Positions 27,125-35,905 of a stretch of 64,000 nt of DNA are shown here, piece after piece. The notes beneath the pieces are model-generated. The model saw only the letters and a program-made list of their open reading frames with translations, searched no databases and was not told the origin of the DNA. Source of the DNA: Acidicapsa acidisoli (GTDB lineage Bacteria; Acidobacteriota; Terriglobia; Terriglobales; Acidobacteriaceae); assembly GCF_025685625.1 (NCBI RefSeq), contig NZ_JAGSYI010000002.1, forward strand, positions 186,001 through 250,000. The letters are read 5' to 3'. Each line of letters opens with the position of its first letter. The stretch's first letter is position 1. Both the position numbers and the translations under genes were made by a program.

Positions 27125-27688
27125 CTAGTGCTGCATGGTTGCAGCGTCGGCGCCGCACTTTACGTCGGGGTTCCAAACTGAAAAAAGACCGCTCGGGCTT
27201 CGCTTCCACACCCAGACGTGGAGAAACCAGAAGCCCAGGCCAGGCGCCGTCTTGAGGTCTTGCCCCATAATGCGCGGGGGCTCAGCGGACTTCCACGCGG
27301 ATGCTGGCACGTAGAATTCAACCCCATTCAGCTGGAAGGTGCCGTCCGGCCTCTTCTCGTAGACCAGCACTTCCGGATGTTCGACATCGAGTGTCGCGTC
27401 GAATAGTGCCTCGTTGTTAAAGTGGTAGCCCATCGCGCCCGCCGGTTGATGTTGGACGCAACCAGTTGCGAGCTTGTACCCGGCGGCTTCGGCTGCCTCG
27501 CTCGTCTGAAACTTGGCCGTCGCCTCACGAATTTTCGCGACGTCGCGGTCTATGTCGTCACCCAGCCCGGTTGGAAGAATACCCGGCGCGTGGCCCGTGA
27601 CCGTGGCGCCTGTTTGCGCCATAGCTGCACATACAAACACAAATATCACGGACAATACTCCAGCGATCTTCCCACTCAATCGATTCAT
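27125..27688 (-). CDS. Secreted conserved hypothetical protein
   Basis: Start at ATG 27688, set by AAAGGAC 9 nt upstream; a longer frame begins at 27727. The 187-residue product has a Sec signal peptide (KIAGVLSVIFVFVCAAMAQ). The mature part begins with a helical segment (DIDRDVAKIREATAKFQTSEAAEAAGY) and then has CVQHQPAGAMGYHFNN, EVLVYEKRPDGTFQLNGVEFYVP, LGFWFLHVWVWKRSPSGLF, with two Cys and several His/Trp. I do not recognise an experimentally defined family. It is transcribed away from the two-component genes at 27893. Confidence 0.6.
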   Translation of the reverse strand: MNRLSGKIAGVLSVIFVFVCAAMAQTGATVTGHAPGILPTGLGDDIDRDVAKIREATAKFQTSEAAEAAGYKLATGCVQHQPAGAMGYHFNNEALFDATLDVEHPEVLVYEKRPDGTFQLNGVEFYVPASAWKSAEPPRIMGQDLKTAPGLGFWFLHVWVWKRSPSGLFSVWNPDVKCGADAATMQH

Positions 27689-27892
27689 TGTTGTTGTCCT
27701 TTCGAAATCGGTTGTTGTCTTCTGCATGGGTTGAATCTAGCGGGGTGGCGGAGTAGAGCGACACGTTTTTTTGACAAACTGTCTCGCGGGCATGCCTAAC
27801 TGGACTGAAGCCTCGGCGAACGCGGTTGATTATCGCGACAAGCGCTTCGTCAACGCTAGCCGGTCCGGGGCTGCCCGTGGCAGAATGAAGCC

Positions 27893-29026
27893 GTGATATC
27901 GCCTCGAGTGCGAAAGCAGATCCGACTGATCGTTGGCCTCTGGCTGGCCTGGACTATCGTCGGGCTTTTCTACATTACCCAGGACTCGGTGCCACGGCTC
28001 TATCGGGGCCAGGCGGTGGCCTGGAAGTACGTGTTCGTCGGCTGGATGGTGGGTGTGTACGTCTGTGCCGTGCTCACGCCGGCTGTCCTTTGGCTCGGCA
28101 ACAAGTGGCCTGTCGAGCGCCGAGTCACCAATGCTGGATACCATCTCGGTTTCAGTGTGGTCTTCTCGATCCTGGCGTCTACGATGGAAGTCCCTGTGCT
28201 GCTGCTGCTCGGCGTTTTCCCGGCCTCGCACCAACCTACGCTTGTCGCGGGCATCAAACTGTTTCTCTCATTTGGCATTCAGGGAGGCGTCATCCGGTAT
28301 TGGGCCGTGATCGCGCTTCAAGCTGTGTACCGGTCGCAGAAGAATGCGAAGATTCGCGAACGGGAGGCATTTGAGCTGAGGGTGCAGGCTTCTGAACTCG
28401 CGAAGCAACTCGCCACGGCGCAGCTCGGCGCTCTCAAGATGCAGTTGCAGCCTCACTTTCTCTTCAATACGCTCGGCGCCATCATGGTCTTGATCCAACA
28501 AGAGAAAGCCGCGCAGGCCGGAGCGATGGTCGCGGGGCTCGGCGATCTCCTTCGTCTCACGCTCGAAGACGTGGAGGCGCAGGAAATCCCGCTGTGGCGC
28601 GAGGTGGAATTCCTGCGGCTGTACCTCTCGATTGAGCAGATGCGTTTCGAAGACCGGCTGCAGGTGCGCATTGCCTTGCCCCCCGCTCTGTCTGACGTTC
28701 TTGTACCCCATATGGTGCTTCAGCCGATCGTCGAGAACGCTGTTCGCCATGGCCTTTGTGAGAGCGAAGAAGAGGTAACGATCGACGTGAGCGCCACCAG
28801 CGCGGACGGCTCACTCGCGCTCATCGTGTCGGACGATGGGCCGGGACTGTTGTCACCCAGGCCCGGTCACTCTGGTATCGGGCTGACGAATACGAGGGCC
28901 CGCTTGGCGAGGCTTTATGGCGATCGTGCGCGTCTCGACGTCGAGCAAGCAAGAGGCCGGGGCGTACGCGTCACGATCACATTGCCCATCCGGGCGCTGC
29001 AATCAGAAGAAGGACCATGCGATTGA
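27893..29026 (+). CDS. LytS/YehU-type sensor histidine kinase
   Basis: The start is GTG 27893. The N-terminal half has four hydrophobic segments (LIVGLWLAWTIVGLFYI; YVFVGWMVGVYVCAVLTPAVLWL; LGFSVVFSILASTMEVPVLLLL; IKLFLSFGIQGG). Then a coiled stretch and the His_kinase domain with QLQPHFLFNTL (phospho-acceptor His188), NAVRHGL as N-box, DDGPGL and GIGLTNTRARL. Its stop overlaps the regulator start by 10 bp, so the pair is translationally coupled. The stimulus is unknown; the short loops suggest a membrane-sensed signal. Confidence 0.92.
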   Translation: MISPRVRKQIRLIVGLWLAWTIVGLFYITQDSVPRLYRGQAVAWKYVFVGWMVGVYVCAVLTPAVLWLGNKWPVERRVTNAGYHLGFSVVFSILASTMEVPVLLLLGVFPASHQPTLVAGIKLFLSFGIQGGVIRYWAVIALQAVYRSQKNAKIREREAFELRVQASELAKQLATAQLGALKMQLQPHFLFNTLGAIMVLIQQEKAAQAGAMVAGLGDLLRLTLEDVEAQEIPLWREVEFLRLYLSIEQMRFEDRLQVRIALPPALSDVLVPHMVLQPIVENAVRHGLCESEEEVTIDVSATSADGSLALIVSDDGPGLLSPRPGHSGIGLTNTRARLARLYGDRARLDVEQARGRGVRVTITLPIRALQSEEGPCD

Positions 29027-29784
29027 GAGTTCTTGTCGTGGATGACGAGCCACTCGCTCGCGAGGGGTTGAAACTACTGCTCAGCCGTCAGCCGCAGGTC
29101 GAATCCGTCCTGGAGGCGCGAAACGGAAGAGAAGCAATCGCCCGCATTCGCGAACAGAAGCCGGACCTGGCGCTCCTCGATGTGCAGATGCCGCGCACCG
29201 ATGGCTTTGCGGTCGTCAACACCATTGGCGCAGAACGCATGCCGCCGGTAATCTTCGTAACTGCTCATGACCAGTACGCGATTCGGGCCTTCGAGATCGC
29301 GGCAATCGACTATCTGCTTAAGCCGGTCACGGAGGAACGCTTTGCGCTGGCGTTTGGCCGCGCCATCCGTAGGCTACGAGACGTGCCACAAGAGGAGAGC
29401 GCACGGCAAGTGCTGGCGATGCTGGATGCCGTCGCCAAGCCGCCACGCCAGCTTGAGCGGTTCGCAGTTAGGTCTGGAGAGCGCACGATCTTCGTGCCAG
29501 TGGATGAGGTGGATTGGATCGAAGCGTTCCAGAACTACGTCCGACTACATACGGGCCGGGCAACCCATCTTCTGCACGTGCCTATGAATACGATCGACGC
29601 CGTGCTCGATTCCAGCCGTTTCCTGCGCATTCATCGATCGCACATCGTAAACGTCCAACGCATTGCGCAATTGTGGTCGATCGCGCACGGTCAGTATGAG
29701 GTAGAGCTCAGGTCGGGACAGCGTCTGCAAACGGGGCGCACGTACAATGAGCGGATCCGTCGGGCGCTTACGAACCCATTCTAA
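29017..29784 (+). CDS. LytTR-family response regulator
   Basis: The 255-residue protein has a receiver domain with acidic pair D9/D10, phosphoacceptor Asp55 (LALLDVQMPRTDG), FVTAHDQYAIRAFEIAAIDYLLKPV, and a C-terminal LytTR DNA-binding domain (VDWIEAFQNYVRLH, SSRFLRIHRSHIVNV, SGQRLQTGRTYNERIR). The start overlaps the kinase gene, so this is its cognate output. No LytTR direct-repeat operator could be assigned by eye. Confidence 0.93.
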   Translation: MRLRVLVVDDEPLAREGLKLLLSRQPQVESVLEARNGREAIARIREQKPDLALLDVQMPRTDGFAVVNTIGAERMPPVIFVTAHDQYAIRAFEIAAIDYLLKPVTEERFALAFGRAIRRLRDVPQEESARQVLAMLDAVAKPPRQLERFAVRSGERTIFVPVDEVDWIEAFQNYVRLHTGRATHLLHVPMNTIDAVLDSSRFLRIHRSHIVNVQRIAQLWSIAHGQYEVELRSGQRLQTGRTYNERIRRALTNPF

Positions 29785-29901
29785 CCGTTCCGGTTGACAA
29801 AAACCTATCTCCACCTGGCCGGCACGAACCGTGGGAGGAGTCCAGACCGTTTTTCCGGCTATGGTGCGAGTCTGAGTAGGGACAGGCGGCCCTGAACAAT
29901 C

Positions 29902-30213
29902 ATGCGCGCCGGTCGAACCAACCTGGCACCTGTCACTTACGGCAACAACAGTAGAGCCTTAGCCCATCGTCAGATTTCACCCGACATCGCTGCAAATCTG
30001 AAAGAGATCAGCGAGCTGCTCGGGCCAGCAAACATTGAAGATCGCGGCCAGGCCAAGCTGCGAGCAATTTCGGATTTCGTCGCAAATGACATGAATGCGG
30101 TTGATCGACTGATCAAGTCCGGCGCGAAAAACCAGGATGTGCTGGCTCAGCGAAAGAAGCGCCTTCTCGATTTTCAACAGACGATACGAAGGAGCGAGGA
30201 TTTGGGCAAATAG
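29902..30213 (+). CDS. Small hypothetical helical protein
   Basis: The 103-residue frame starts at ATG 29902 with only a weak AGGCGG about 12 nt upstream. From residue 27 it is strongly helical and charged (SPDIAANLKEISELLG, DFVANDMNAVDRLI, QRKKRLLDFQQTI). No family recognised. The lack of a matching shadow frame with better coding features makes it a plausible small gene, but evidence is thin. Confidence 0.35.
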   Translation: MRAGRTNLAPVTYGNNSRALAHRQISPDIAANLKEISELLGPANIEDRGQAKLRAISDFVANDMNAVDRLIKSGAKNQDVLAQRKKRLLDFQQTIRRSEDLGK

Positions 30214-30419
30214 CCTTTGCCCTTTGCCAGATTTCACTCGACTGCTCCGATTGGCTCAGCCACAGCATAATTCAATCGCCATCGAGGCCTTGATGCGGTA
30301 AGGGTATATAAATGACGCGTGATGGTGGGAGTACTCCGTTCAGTTCGCGGACAAAGGCGATGTAGTGACCTAGGCCGCGTCGTAGTAGTGCTAGGCGCGG
30401 CTGATTACCTCTTGGCGAG

Positions 30420-30852
30420 TGGAAGTATCTGTTCCGGGCTGTCGACAAGCACGCCAGGCAGATCGACTTCATGCTGATGGACCGGCGAAACACACGCGCT
30501 CCCCATCGTTTTCTGGGCAAAACATTGACAACAATGCGCCACTGGCCGCCGTCCTCTATCACAACTGACCAGCTCGGCTCCTATCTTAAAGCGCTCAGTC
30601 AGCTGCAACGAGAAGGCAAGCTGCAGGGCGATACGAAGCATCGCACCTGCAAGTACCTCAACAACATCATCGAGGCAGGTCATCGGACCCACCCGAGGCT
30701 TTCAGACAATGAAGACGGCTTCCGCTACGATCAAGGGCTTTGAAGTGATGCGGATGATCCACAGAAACCATTGCCTCACCTGCAAGCCGTGCGTGAAGGA
30801 CGAGATCCGCTTCATCAACTAGCTGTTCGATGTCTTTGAGATTGCCGCCTAA
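30420..30852 (+). pseudogene. IS6-family transposase remnant
   Basis: Continuous similarity to the C-terminal half of IS6/IS26-type transposases: WKYLFRAVDKHARQIDF, HRFLGKTL, WPPSSITTDQLGSY (second catalytic Asp), GDTKHRTCKYLNNIIEAGH (catalytic Glu), then, after a frameshift near 30680, VIGPTRGFQTMKTA and IKGFEVMRMIHRNHCLTCKP, an in-frame TAG, and a terminal TAA at 30850. The N-terminal HTH and first Asp are missing. No terminal inverted repeats could be paired, so the element is a relic. Confidence 0.8.
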
Positions 30853-30906
30853 ACATTACCAAAACAAAGATGAACTGGGCATCAACAAGTTAATACAACA
30901 GTGCCG

Positions 30907-31400
30907 CTAAAGATGTTGCCCGGAACCTTCCTGAGGAGAAACCTGCCGTATCGCCTCGCGAAGCCATGTATGCCGCGCGTCCGTAGTGAGCCTCGGATGC
31001 GAGACCATCAGGAAATGAAATGGATACAACTCTTGTGGCGCTTTCACGATCCGCAAGGTGGAATTCCTTTCCACCATCTCCCTCATGCCATTGGTAAGTG
31101 TGAGGATAAGTTCCGTGCCTGGAAGGCAGCTAAGGGCGGCACCAAAATAGGGCATACGGACAGAAGAACGGCGCTTTACACCCAACGCGGCAAGCTGCTT
31201 ATCCGGAATGTTCTACACGCTTGGGATAGTTGTGACAATAAGGTGCTCCGCAGCCAGGTACTGCTTCAGTGTCAGGCGATCGCCAAACTTGCTCTGGCGC
31301 GCAACAGCGCAGATCCAGTCCTCACGGTAAAGTCTCTGCGAACTGAAGTGAGAGGGCAGTAATCCATCGTCAGGGTGAAGAATTTGGAAAGAGAATCGGC
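30907..31400 (-). pseudogene. LysR-family regulator remnant (substrate-binding half, in-frame stop)
   Basis: One minus-strand frame reads HPDDGLLPSHFSSQRLYRED, FGDRLTLKQYLAAEHLIVTT, an internal TAG at 31213-31215, then NIPDKQLAALGVKRRSSVRM, LPGTELILTLTNGM and LYPFHFLMVSHPRLT, ending QVSPQ. This is the LysR co-inducer-binding domain. The winged helix DNA-binding domain is absent: the frame is lost about where the 5'-truncated aldehyde dehydrogenase begins, on the opposite strand. A deletion that joined the two genes head to head would explain both truncations. Confidence 0.75.
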
Positions 31401-31414
31401 AACTGCGCGCGAAA

Positions 31415-32674
31415 GTGCTCAATCAGATTGCAGATCGATTCGAAGCACGGCGCGACGATCTTATTTATATTCTTTCGCTCGAGAACGGCAAGGTCCACGC
31501 GGAGGCAGCTCTTGAAGTAGATATGATCCCGACGAGGCTCCGGTATTGGGCATCGGCTGTTCTTACCAACTATGGCCGAGCGCTAGAAGTTGAGCCGGGG
31601 CGTCTCTCGTTTTTACTCAAGACACCGATCGGTGTTGCCGGCATCATCGCCCCCTTCAACTCTCCCCTCGTACTGGCGGTGCGGTCTCTGGCTCCTGCCC
31701 TCGCGGCCGGAGTTACGACTGTCATTAAGCTGCCGGGAAACACAGCTCAGACCAATTGCATGTTCAGCCAGGTATTGGCTGAGGTAGCAGATTTGCCGCG
31801 CGGTGTCATCAACGTTTTCAGCGAAAGTGGCTCAGACGGCTCGTCGCTGCTCGTGGAATCAAAGGATGTTCGCGTGATCAGTTTCACCGGCAGTACAAAA
31901 ACAGCGAAGATCATTTCTGCGGCTGGAGCTCCGACGCTGAAGATCTTCCAGACAGAACTTGGCGGCAAGACGCCCATGATCGTTTTTGATGATGCCGACC
32001 TGAATGCCGCAGTCCCCAAAATCGAAAAAGCTCTGACGGTGTTCGCGGGGCAGTTTTGCGTGACAGGTTCTCGACTGCTCGTACAACGCGGCGTTGCCGA
32101 CAAATTTCGAGAGCTCATCAAAAATCGCCTGGAGCGAGTGAAGGTTGGTCCGGCTTCAGATCCTTCCAGTGATATGGGTCCGGTGATCGATAAACTAAAT
32201 GTCGTCCGCATCGACAAGATGGTGGAAGACGCGATTGCCGCGGGAGCAAAGGTGATCCTGCGTGGCGGACCAATTAAGGATGGACCACTGGCCAGGGGCG
32301 CATTCTATCGTCCCACTTTGCTTGAAGTGACGGATCCGAAAGTACCAATCGTGCAAGAGGAAGTCTTCGGTCCTGTGCTGACGATGATGGTTTTCGATTC
32401 CGAAGCCGAAGCCGTGCAGCTGGCCAACGACAGTGAATATGGTCTTTCAGCGAGTATCTGGACGAGTGATGTAGATCGTCCGTTCCGTGTGGCACGGGAA
32501 ATCGATGCCGGCACGATTTGGATCAATGATTGGGCGGTGTTCTGGAGTGAGTTTGAAGATGGCTCCTTCAAGCGCAGCGGCAACGGGCGAATGGACGGTC
32601 AAACCGCCATCGAAGATTTTCTAGAGTACAAGCACATCGCGTTCAACTCCGGAGTTATCGCTCGCGTAGCCTGA
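31415..32674 (+). CDS. NAD(P)-dependent aldehyde dehydrogenase, N-terminally truncated
   Basis: The frame encodes 419 residues against about 480-490 for the family. Homology starts abruptly (WKENRQLRAKVLNQIADRFEARRDD, from about 31385) and an in-frame TGA lies just before it, so the first 60-65 residues are lost. The rest is intact: FNSPLVLAVRSLAPALAAG, FTGSTKTA, the general base Glu in ELGGKTPMIVF, catalytic Cys in FAGQFCVTGSR, EEVFGPV, and the C-terminal FEDGSFKRSGNGR. It lies 166 bp before a benzoylformate decarboxylase-like gene, suggesting oxidation of an aldehyde product. Activity is doubtful given the truncation; no good ribosome site precedes GTG 31415. Confidence 0.8.
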   Translation: MLNQIADRFEARRDDLIYILSLENGKVHAEAALEVDMIPTRLRYWASAVLTNYGRALEVEPGRLSFLLKTPIGVAGIIAPFNSPLVLAVRSLAPALAAGVTTVIKLPGNTAQTNCMFSQVLAEVADLPRGVINVFSESGSDGSSLLVESKDVRVISFTGSTKTAKIISAAGAPTLKIFQTELGGKTPMIVFDDADLNAAVPKIEKALTVFAGQFCVTGSRLLVQRGVADKFRELIKNRLERVKVGPASDPSSDMGPVIDKLNVVRIDKMVEDAIAAGAKVILRGGPIKDGPLARGAFYRPTLLEVTDPKVPIVQEEVFGPVLTMMVFDSEAEAVQLANDSEYGLSASIWTSDVDRPFRVAREIDAGTIWINDWAVFWSEFEDGSFKRSGNGRMDGQTAIEDFLEYKHIAFNSGVIARVA

Positions 32675-32723
32675 ACATTTTTAGATGCGTTGAACCGAAC
32701 GCGCAGGTAGAAGCACTGAAACA

Positions 32724-32822
32724 ATGCAAGGCAAAATCGCTCTTGAACAGCATTACTCGACAGAGCCGAACAACAAGTACTGGAATGCAAAGGGCGACCT
32801 CAACCGGCCGTCAAAAGCATAA
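32724..32822 (+). pseudogene. N-terminal scrap of an amidohydrolase-2 family decarboxylase
   Basis: The 32-codon frame begins MQGKIALEQHYSTEP and stops at TAA 32820. MQGK[IV]ALEEH is the characteristic start of resorcylate-decarboxylase-type amidohydrolases, including the metal-ligand region E-x-H. Nothing of the rest of the enzyme follows before the next gene at 32841. It is a likely relic of a gene that preceded the ThDP enzyme. Confidence 0.4.
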
Positions 32823-32840
32823 CCGCAACAGGAGAATGAA

Positions 32841-34454
32841 ATGAGTTCGAATACTTCTCTCCCCCTCAACAAAAGAACCTTGACCGTCCGGGACGCGGTC
32901 TTCGATCTACTCCGTGAACTGGGCATGCGCACCATATTCGGAAACCCGGGATCGACAGAGCTTGCCTTCCTCACACCCTGGCCTGCAGACCTACATTACG
33001 TCCTGGCGCTACAAGAGGCGTCGGCGGTAGCTATGGCTGACGCATATGCGCAGGCCACGGGAAACGCCGCCTTCGTTAACCTGCCCTCCGCGGCGGGACT
33101 CGGCAATGGTCTTGGAACGTTGTACACAGCGTTTCGTAACCAGTCGCCCTTGATCGTTACCGCTGGTCAGCAGACGCGCAGTCTGCTTCTCTATGATCCT
33201 TACTTAGGCGCAGAGCGAGCGACAGAATTTCCCCGGCCGTACGTGAAGTGGGCTTGTGAGCCAGCGCGAGCAGAGGATGTGCCGGCTACCATCGCTCAAG
33301 CGTACGCCATTGCCATGGAGCGTCCGCGCGGCCCGGTATTTGTGTCGATTCCTTCGGACGATTGGGATAAGCCTACGGTTCCCGTGCACGCACGCCGACA
33401 CACCTGGGACGTGGCGCCACTACAGACGAGCATTGCCGAACTGGCGGATGCTCTGACTGTAAGCAAAAAACCCGCACTTGTTGTTGGCTCTGAAGTGGAC
33501 CGGCAAGACGCGTATGCGCTCGCAGTCGAACTCGCAGAACAGCTCAACATTCCGGTCTTCGAGGCTCCGAACAGCAGCCGTTCAAGATTTCCCGAGGATC
33601 ACCGTCTCTTCGCCGGATTTCTTCCGGCAATTCCGGAGCATTTGTCCGATGCATTGCAGAGCTTTGATCTGGTGCTCGTCATTGGCGCTCCCGTGTTCAG
33701 CTTTCACGTGCCGGGAAAAGCCGCCATCTTTGACTCCGGTCCTAGGATTTTTCAGATAACTGATAATCCTCTCTCCGCGGCGCGAAGCCAGGCGACGGAC
33801 ACGATCGTGGGGTCCATGGTTCCTGCGCTGAACGGCTTGCTGCAATGTTTGCCCAAGTCCTCTCATAAAGGGCCGCAGATTCCTCGCCTTATCGTTCCAG
33901 TTGAGGCCAGAGATCCGATACAGCCTGACTTCGCAATGCAAGAGATTGCGCGCGCCGTCGGTCGCGACATCATCGTCGTCGAGGAGGCACCCTCGCACCG
34001 GCCCTCAATGCAGAAACATCTCCCGATACTCCGCCCCAAAGGTTTTTACACGATGGCCAGTGGAGGATTGGGCTGGGGACTGCCGGCGGCCGTCGGTGTC
34101 GCGCTTGCCGAAAAACAACCCGTGATCTGCCTCATCGGAGACGGCTCGGCCATGTACTCCATCCAGGCCCTTTGGACCGCCGTACAGGAGAAGCTTCCCA
34201 TGGTCATGATTGTCCTGAACAACCATGGCTACGGCGCAATGAAATCCTTCAGCCAACTCCTGGGGACCAGTGAACCTCCCGGAATCCGCCTCCCGGGGAT
34301 TTCGTATCCCGACGTCGCTCGCGGATTCGGGGCGGTCGGAGTTGAAGTCACGCGGTCAAGCGATATCTACCAGGCACTGCAAAGAGCCATTCAAAGAGAG
34401 GTCCCAACCTTGATCGACATTCAGATGGATCCTAACGCCGGCGATCTTTACTGA
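32841..34454 (+). CDS. ThDP-dependent decarboxylase, benzoylformate decarboxylase family (catalytic His replaced)
   Basis: The 537-residue protein starts at ATG 32841 after AGGAG. All three ThDP-enzyme domains are present: GNPGSTELAFL (Ser38, matching Ser26 of P. putida BFDC), LALQEASAV (Glu59, the ThDP-activating Glu), TAGQQTRSLL, GAPVFSFHVPG (His matching His281), and GDGSAMYSIQALWTA...LNNHGYGAMK for Mg-ThDP. The position of BFDC His70 (NLHSAAG) is Pro82 here (NLPSAAG). That His is needed for proton transfer in BFDC, so the substrate or reaction may differ. Flanked by aldehyde dehydrogenase and amidohydrolase genes, fitting an aromatic 2-oxo-acid or similar catabolic unit. Confidence 0.88.
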   Translation: MSSNTSLPLNKRTLTVRDAVFDLLRELGMRTIFGNPGSTELAFLTPWPADLHYVLALQEASAVAMADAYAQATGNAAFVNLPSAAGLGNGLGTLYTAFRNQSPLIVTAGQQTRSLLLYDPYLGAERATEFPRPYVKWACEPARAEDVPATIAQAYAIAMERPRGPVFVSIPSDDWDKPTVPVHARRHTWDVAPLQTSIAELADALTVSKKPALVVGSEVDRQDAYALAVELAEQLNIPVFEAPNSSRSRFPEDHRLFAGFLPAIPEHLSDALQSFDLVLVIGAPVFSFHVPGKAAIFDSGPRIFQITDNPLSAARSQATDTIVGSMVPALNGLLQCLPKSSHKGPQIPRLIVPVEARDPIQPDFAMQEIARAVGRDIIVVEEAPSHRPSMQKHLPILRPKGFYTMASGGLGWGLPAAVGVALAEKQPVICLIGDGSAMYSIQALWTAVQEKLPMVMIVLNNHGYGAMKSFSQLLGTSEPPGIRLPGISYPDVARGFGAVGVEVTRSSDIYQALQRAIQREVPTLIDIQMDPNAGDLY

Positions 34455-34525
34455 AAGAGCGTCGACGTTCCTGGATATGCAGCGAACGCCTCACACAACT
34501 TCACCTTACTAAGGAGAATCAAATC

Positions 34526-35569
34526 ATGAAGGTCATCGCATTTGAAGAGCACTACAAAATACCCGCTATTGAGCAGGCCAACAAAAATCATCCGGCTGAA
34601 CAAGTGTGTGCCCATTGGCAAAAAGTGGGTCGATACCTCGGTGACCCATCGCAAGGTATACCACCCGGTATCTACGATCTCGGCGAGAAACGGATTGCTG
34701 CGATGGACGCGGCTGGAATCGATGTTCAGATCCTTTCCCACACTGTGCCGGGCCCGGAGGAGTTGGAGCCAAAGCTTGCGATTGAGTTAGCTAAACAAGC
34801 GAATGATGCGGCGAATGCGGCAGTCACCCAATATCCGGACAGATTTCGCGCCTTTGCTACATTGCCGATGCGCGATCCCAAAGCGGCGGCTGAGGAGCTT
34901 GAGCGCACAGTCCGCAAACTGGGCTTTGTCGGCGCATTGATCAACGGACATGTGAACGGCCGGTATCTGGATGACAAGTTCTTCTGGCCGGTATTTGAGT
35001 GCGCCGAAAGCCTGAACGTTCCGATCTATCTCCACCCAAACCGGCCGCCTCAACCGGTTGTAAGTGCCTATTACGAGGGGTTCAATCCTTTTGTATCCGG
35101 CTTTCTAGCGCAGGCTGGCGTTGGCTGGCATGTTGACACGGGTGTTCATGTCCTGAGACTGATTCTTGGCGGCGTATTTGATGCGTTCCCACGTTTGCAG
35201 GTTATTGTGGGACACAATTTCGAAATACTTAGCTGGACTGCATGGCGCGCGAACTATTCGTTCCCACCGAAAGAGACGGGACTCAAGCGCACTATCATTG
35301 ATTACCTTCGTGAAAACCTTTATGGCGGAATACTGGCAGGAGAGTACCAGGACCAGGTGCCCGGCGCGATGGATAAGAGCTGAAATTCGGCGTACCAAGC
35401 CTATCTGGGCCTGACGAACACGATCGGTATCGACCGCGTCCTCTTCACCGCGGACGCTCCATACGGCAGCATGAAAGCCGGTAGGCAGTTCTTCGAACAG
35501 ATGCCCATCGACGCTAATGACAAGGAGAAGATCGCGCACCTCAATGCGGAGCGTCTACTCGGGCTCTGA
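34526..35569 (+). pseudogene. Amidohydrolase-2 family (ACMSD/resorcylate decarboxylase-like) gene with in-frame TGA
   Basis: ATG 34526 follows AAGGAG. Reads MKVIAFEEHYKIPAI (metal-site E-x-H), MDAAGIDVQILSHTVPG, FRAFATLPMRDPKAAAEELER, LGFVGALINGHVNGRYLDD, IYLHPNRPPQP (His ligand), FPRLQVIVGHNFE (His ligand). It then meets TGA at 35381-35383. The same frame continues: NSAYQAYLGLTNTIGIDRVLFTADAPYG (catalytic Asp) to LNAERLLGL and a stop at 35567. The total of 347 codons is the family's normal length. One TGG-to-TGA change would explain it. The truncated 285-residue product lacks the last metal-site Asp and should be inactive. The start sits 72 bp after the ThDP enzyme, one operon. Confidence 0.85.
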
Positions 35570-35905
35570 TTCGAAGCCTAGACACTTGGACGGCCAGCCT
35601 AAACCTTTCTGGCCGTCCAAACGCGACGTGGTGAGATCAGTAAAGAGAGTAGTATCTCCTACGGCGAAAGTCTGAGGTCGGAGTGAGGCTTTGCTTGGTT
35701 TGGAGGAGGGAGCGCGCGGAACGACTGGTAGACACGCGCCTCCCTAGAGACCTCTGCTCTCGTGAGGGCTTCTGGGCGTATGCCGCCGCATACCACGCGG
35801 AACACCCAGAACCGTCAGCGAAACCCGGATTACCAATCGGCCCTGACCCCGCCCCAATCGGCAAGCTACCCGGTCGCAACCAAGGGATTTTCGCAAACGC
35901 AGGAA
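35570..35905. other. Spacer without recognisable gene
   Basis: About 335 bp after the amidohydrolase gene. TGGACGGCCAG and CTGGCCGTCCA at 35587-35620 form an 11-bp inverted repeat with a loop of about 12 nt, a plausible terminator stem though no T-run follows. Overlapping short frames on both strands have no family motifs. Confidence 0.35.

Noticed and set aside
30901-31362. Plus-strand 153-residue frame
   Set aside because: It is antisense to the LysR relic, which has clear family sequence in a single minus-strand frame.
35381-35383. TGA as a selenocysteine or other recoded codon
   Set aside because: No SECIS-type hairpin or selenoprotein family matches here, and a simple Trp-to-stop change explains it.
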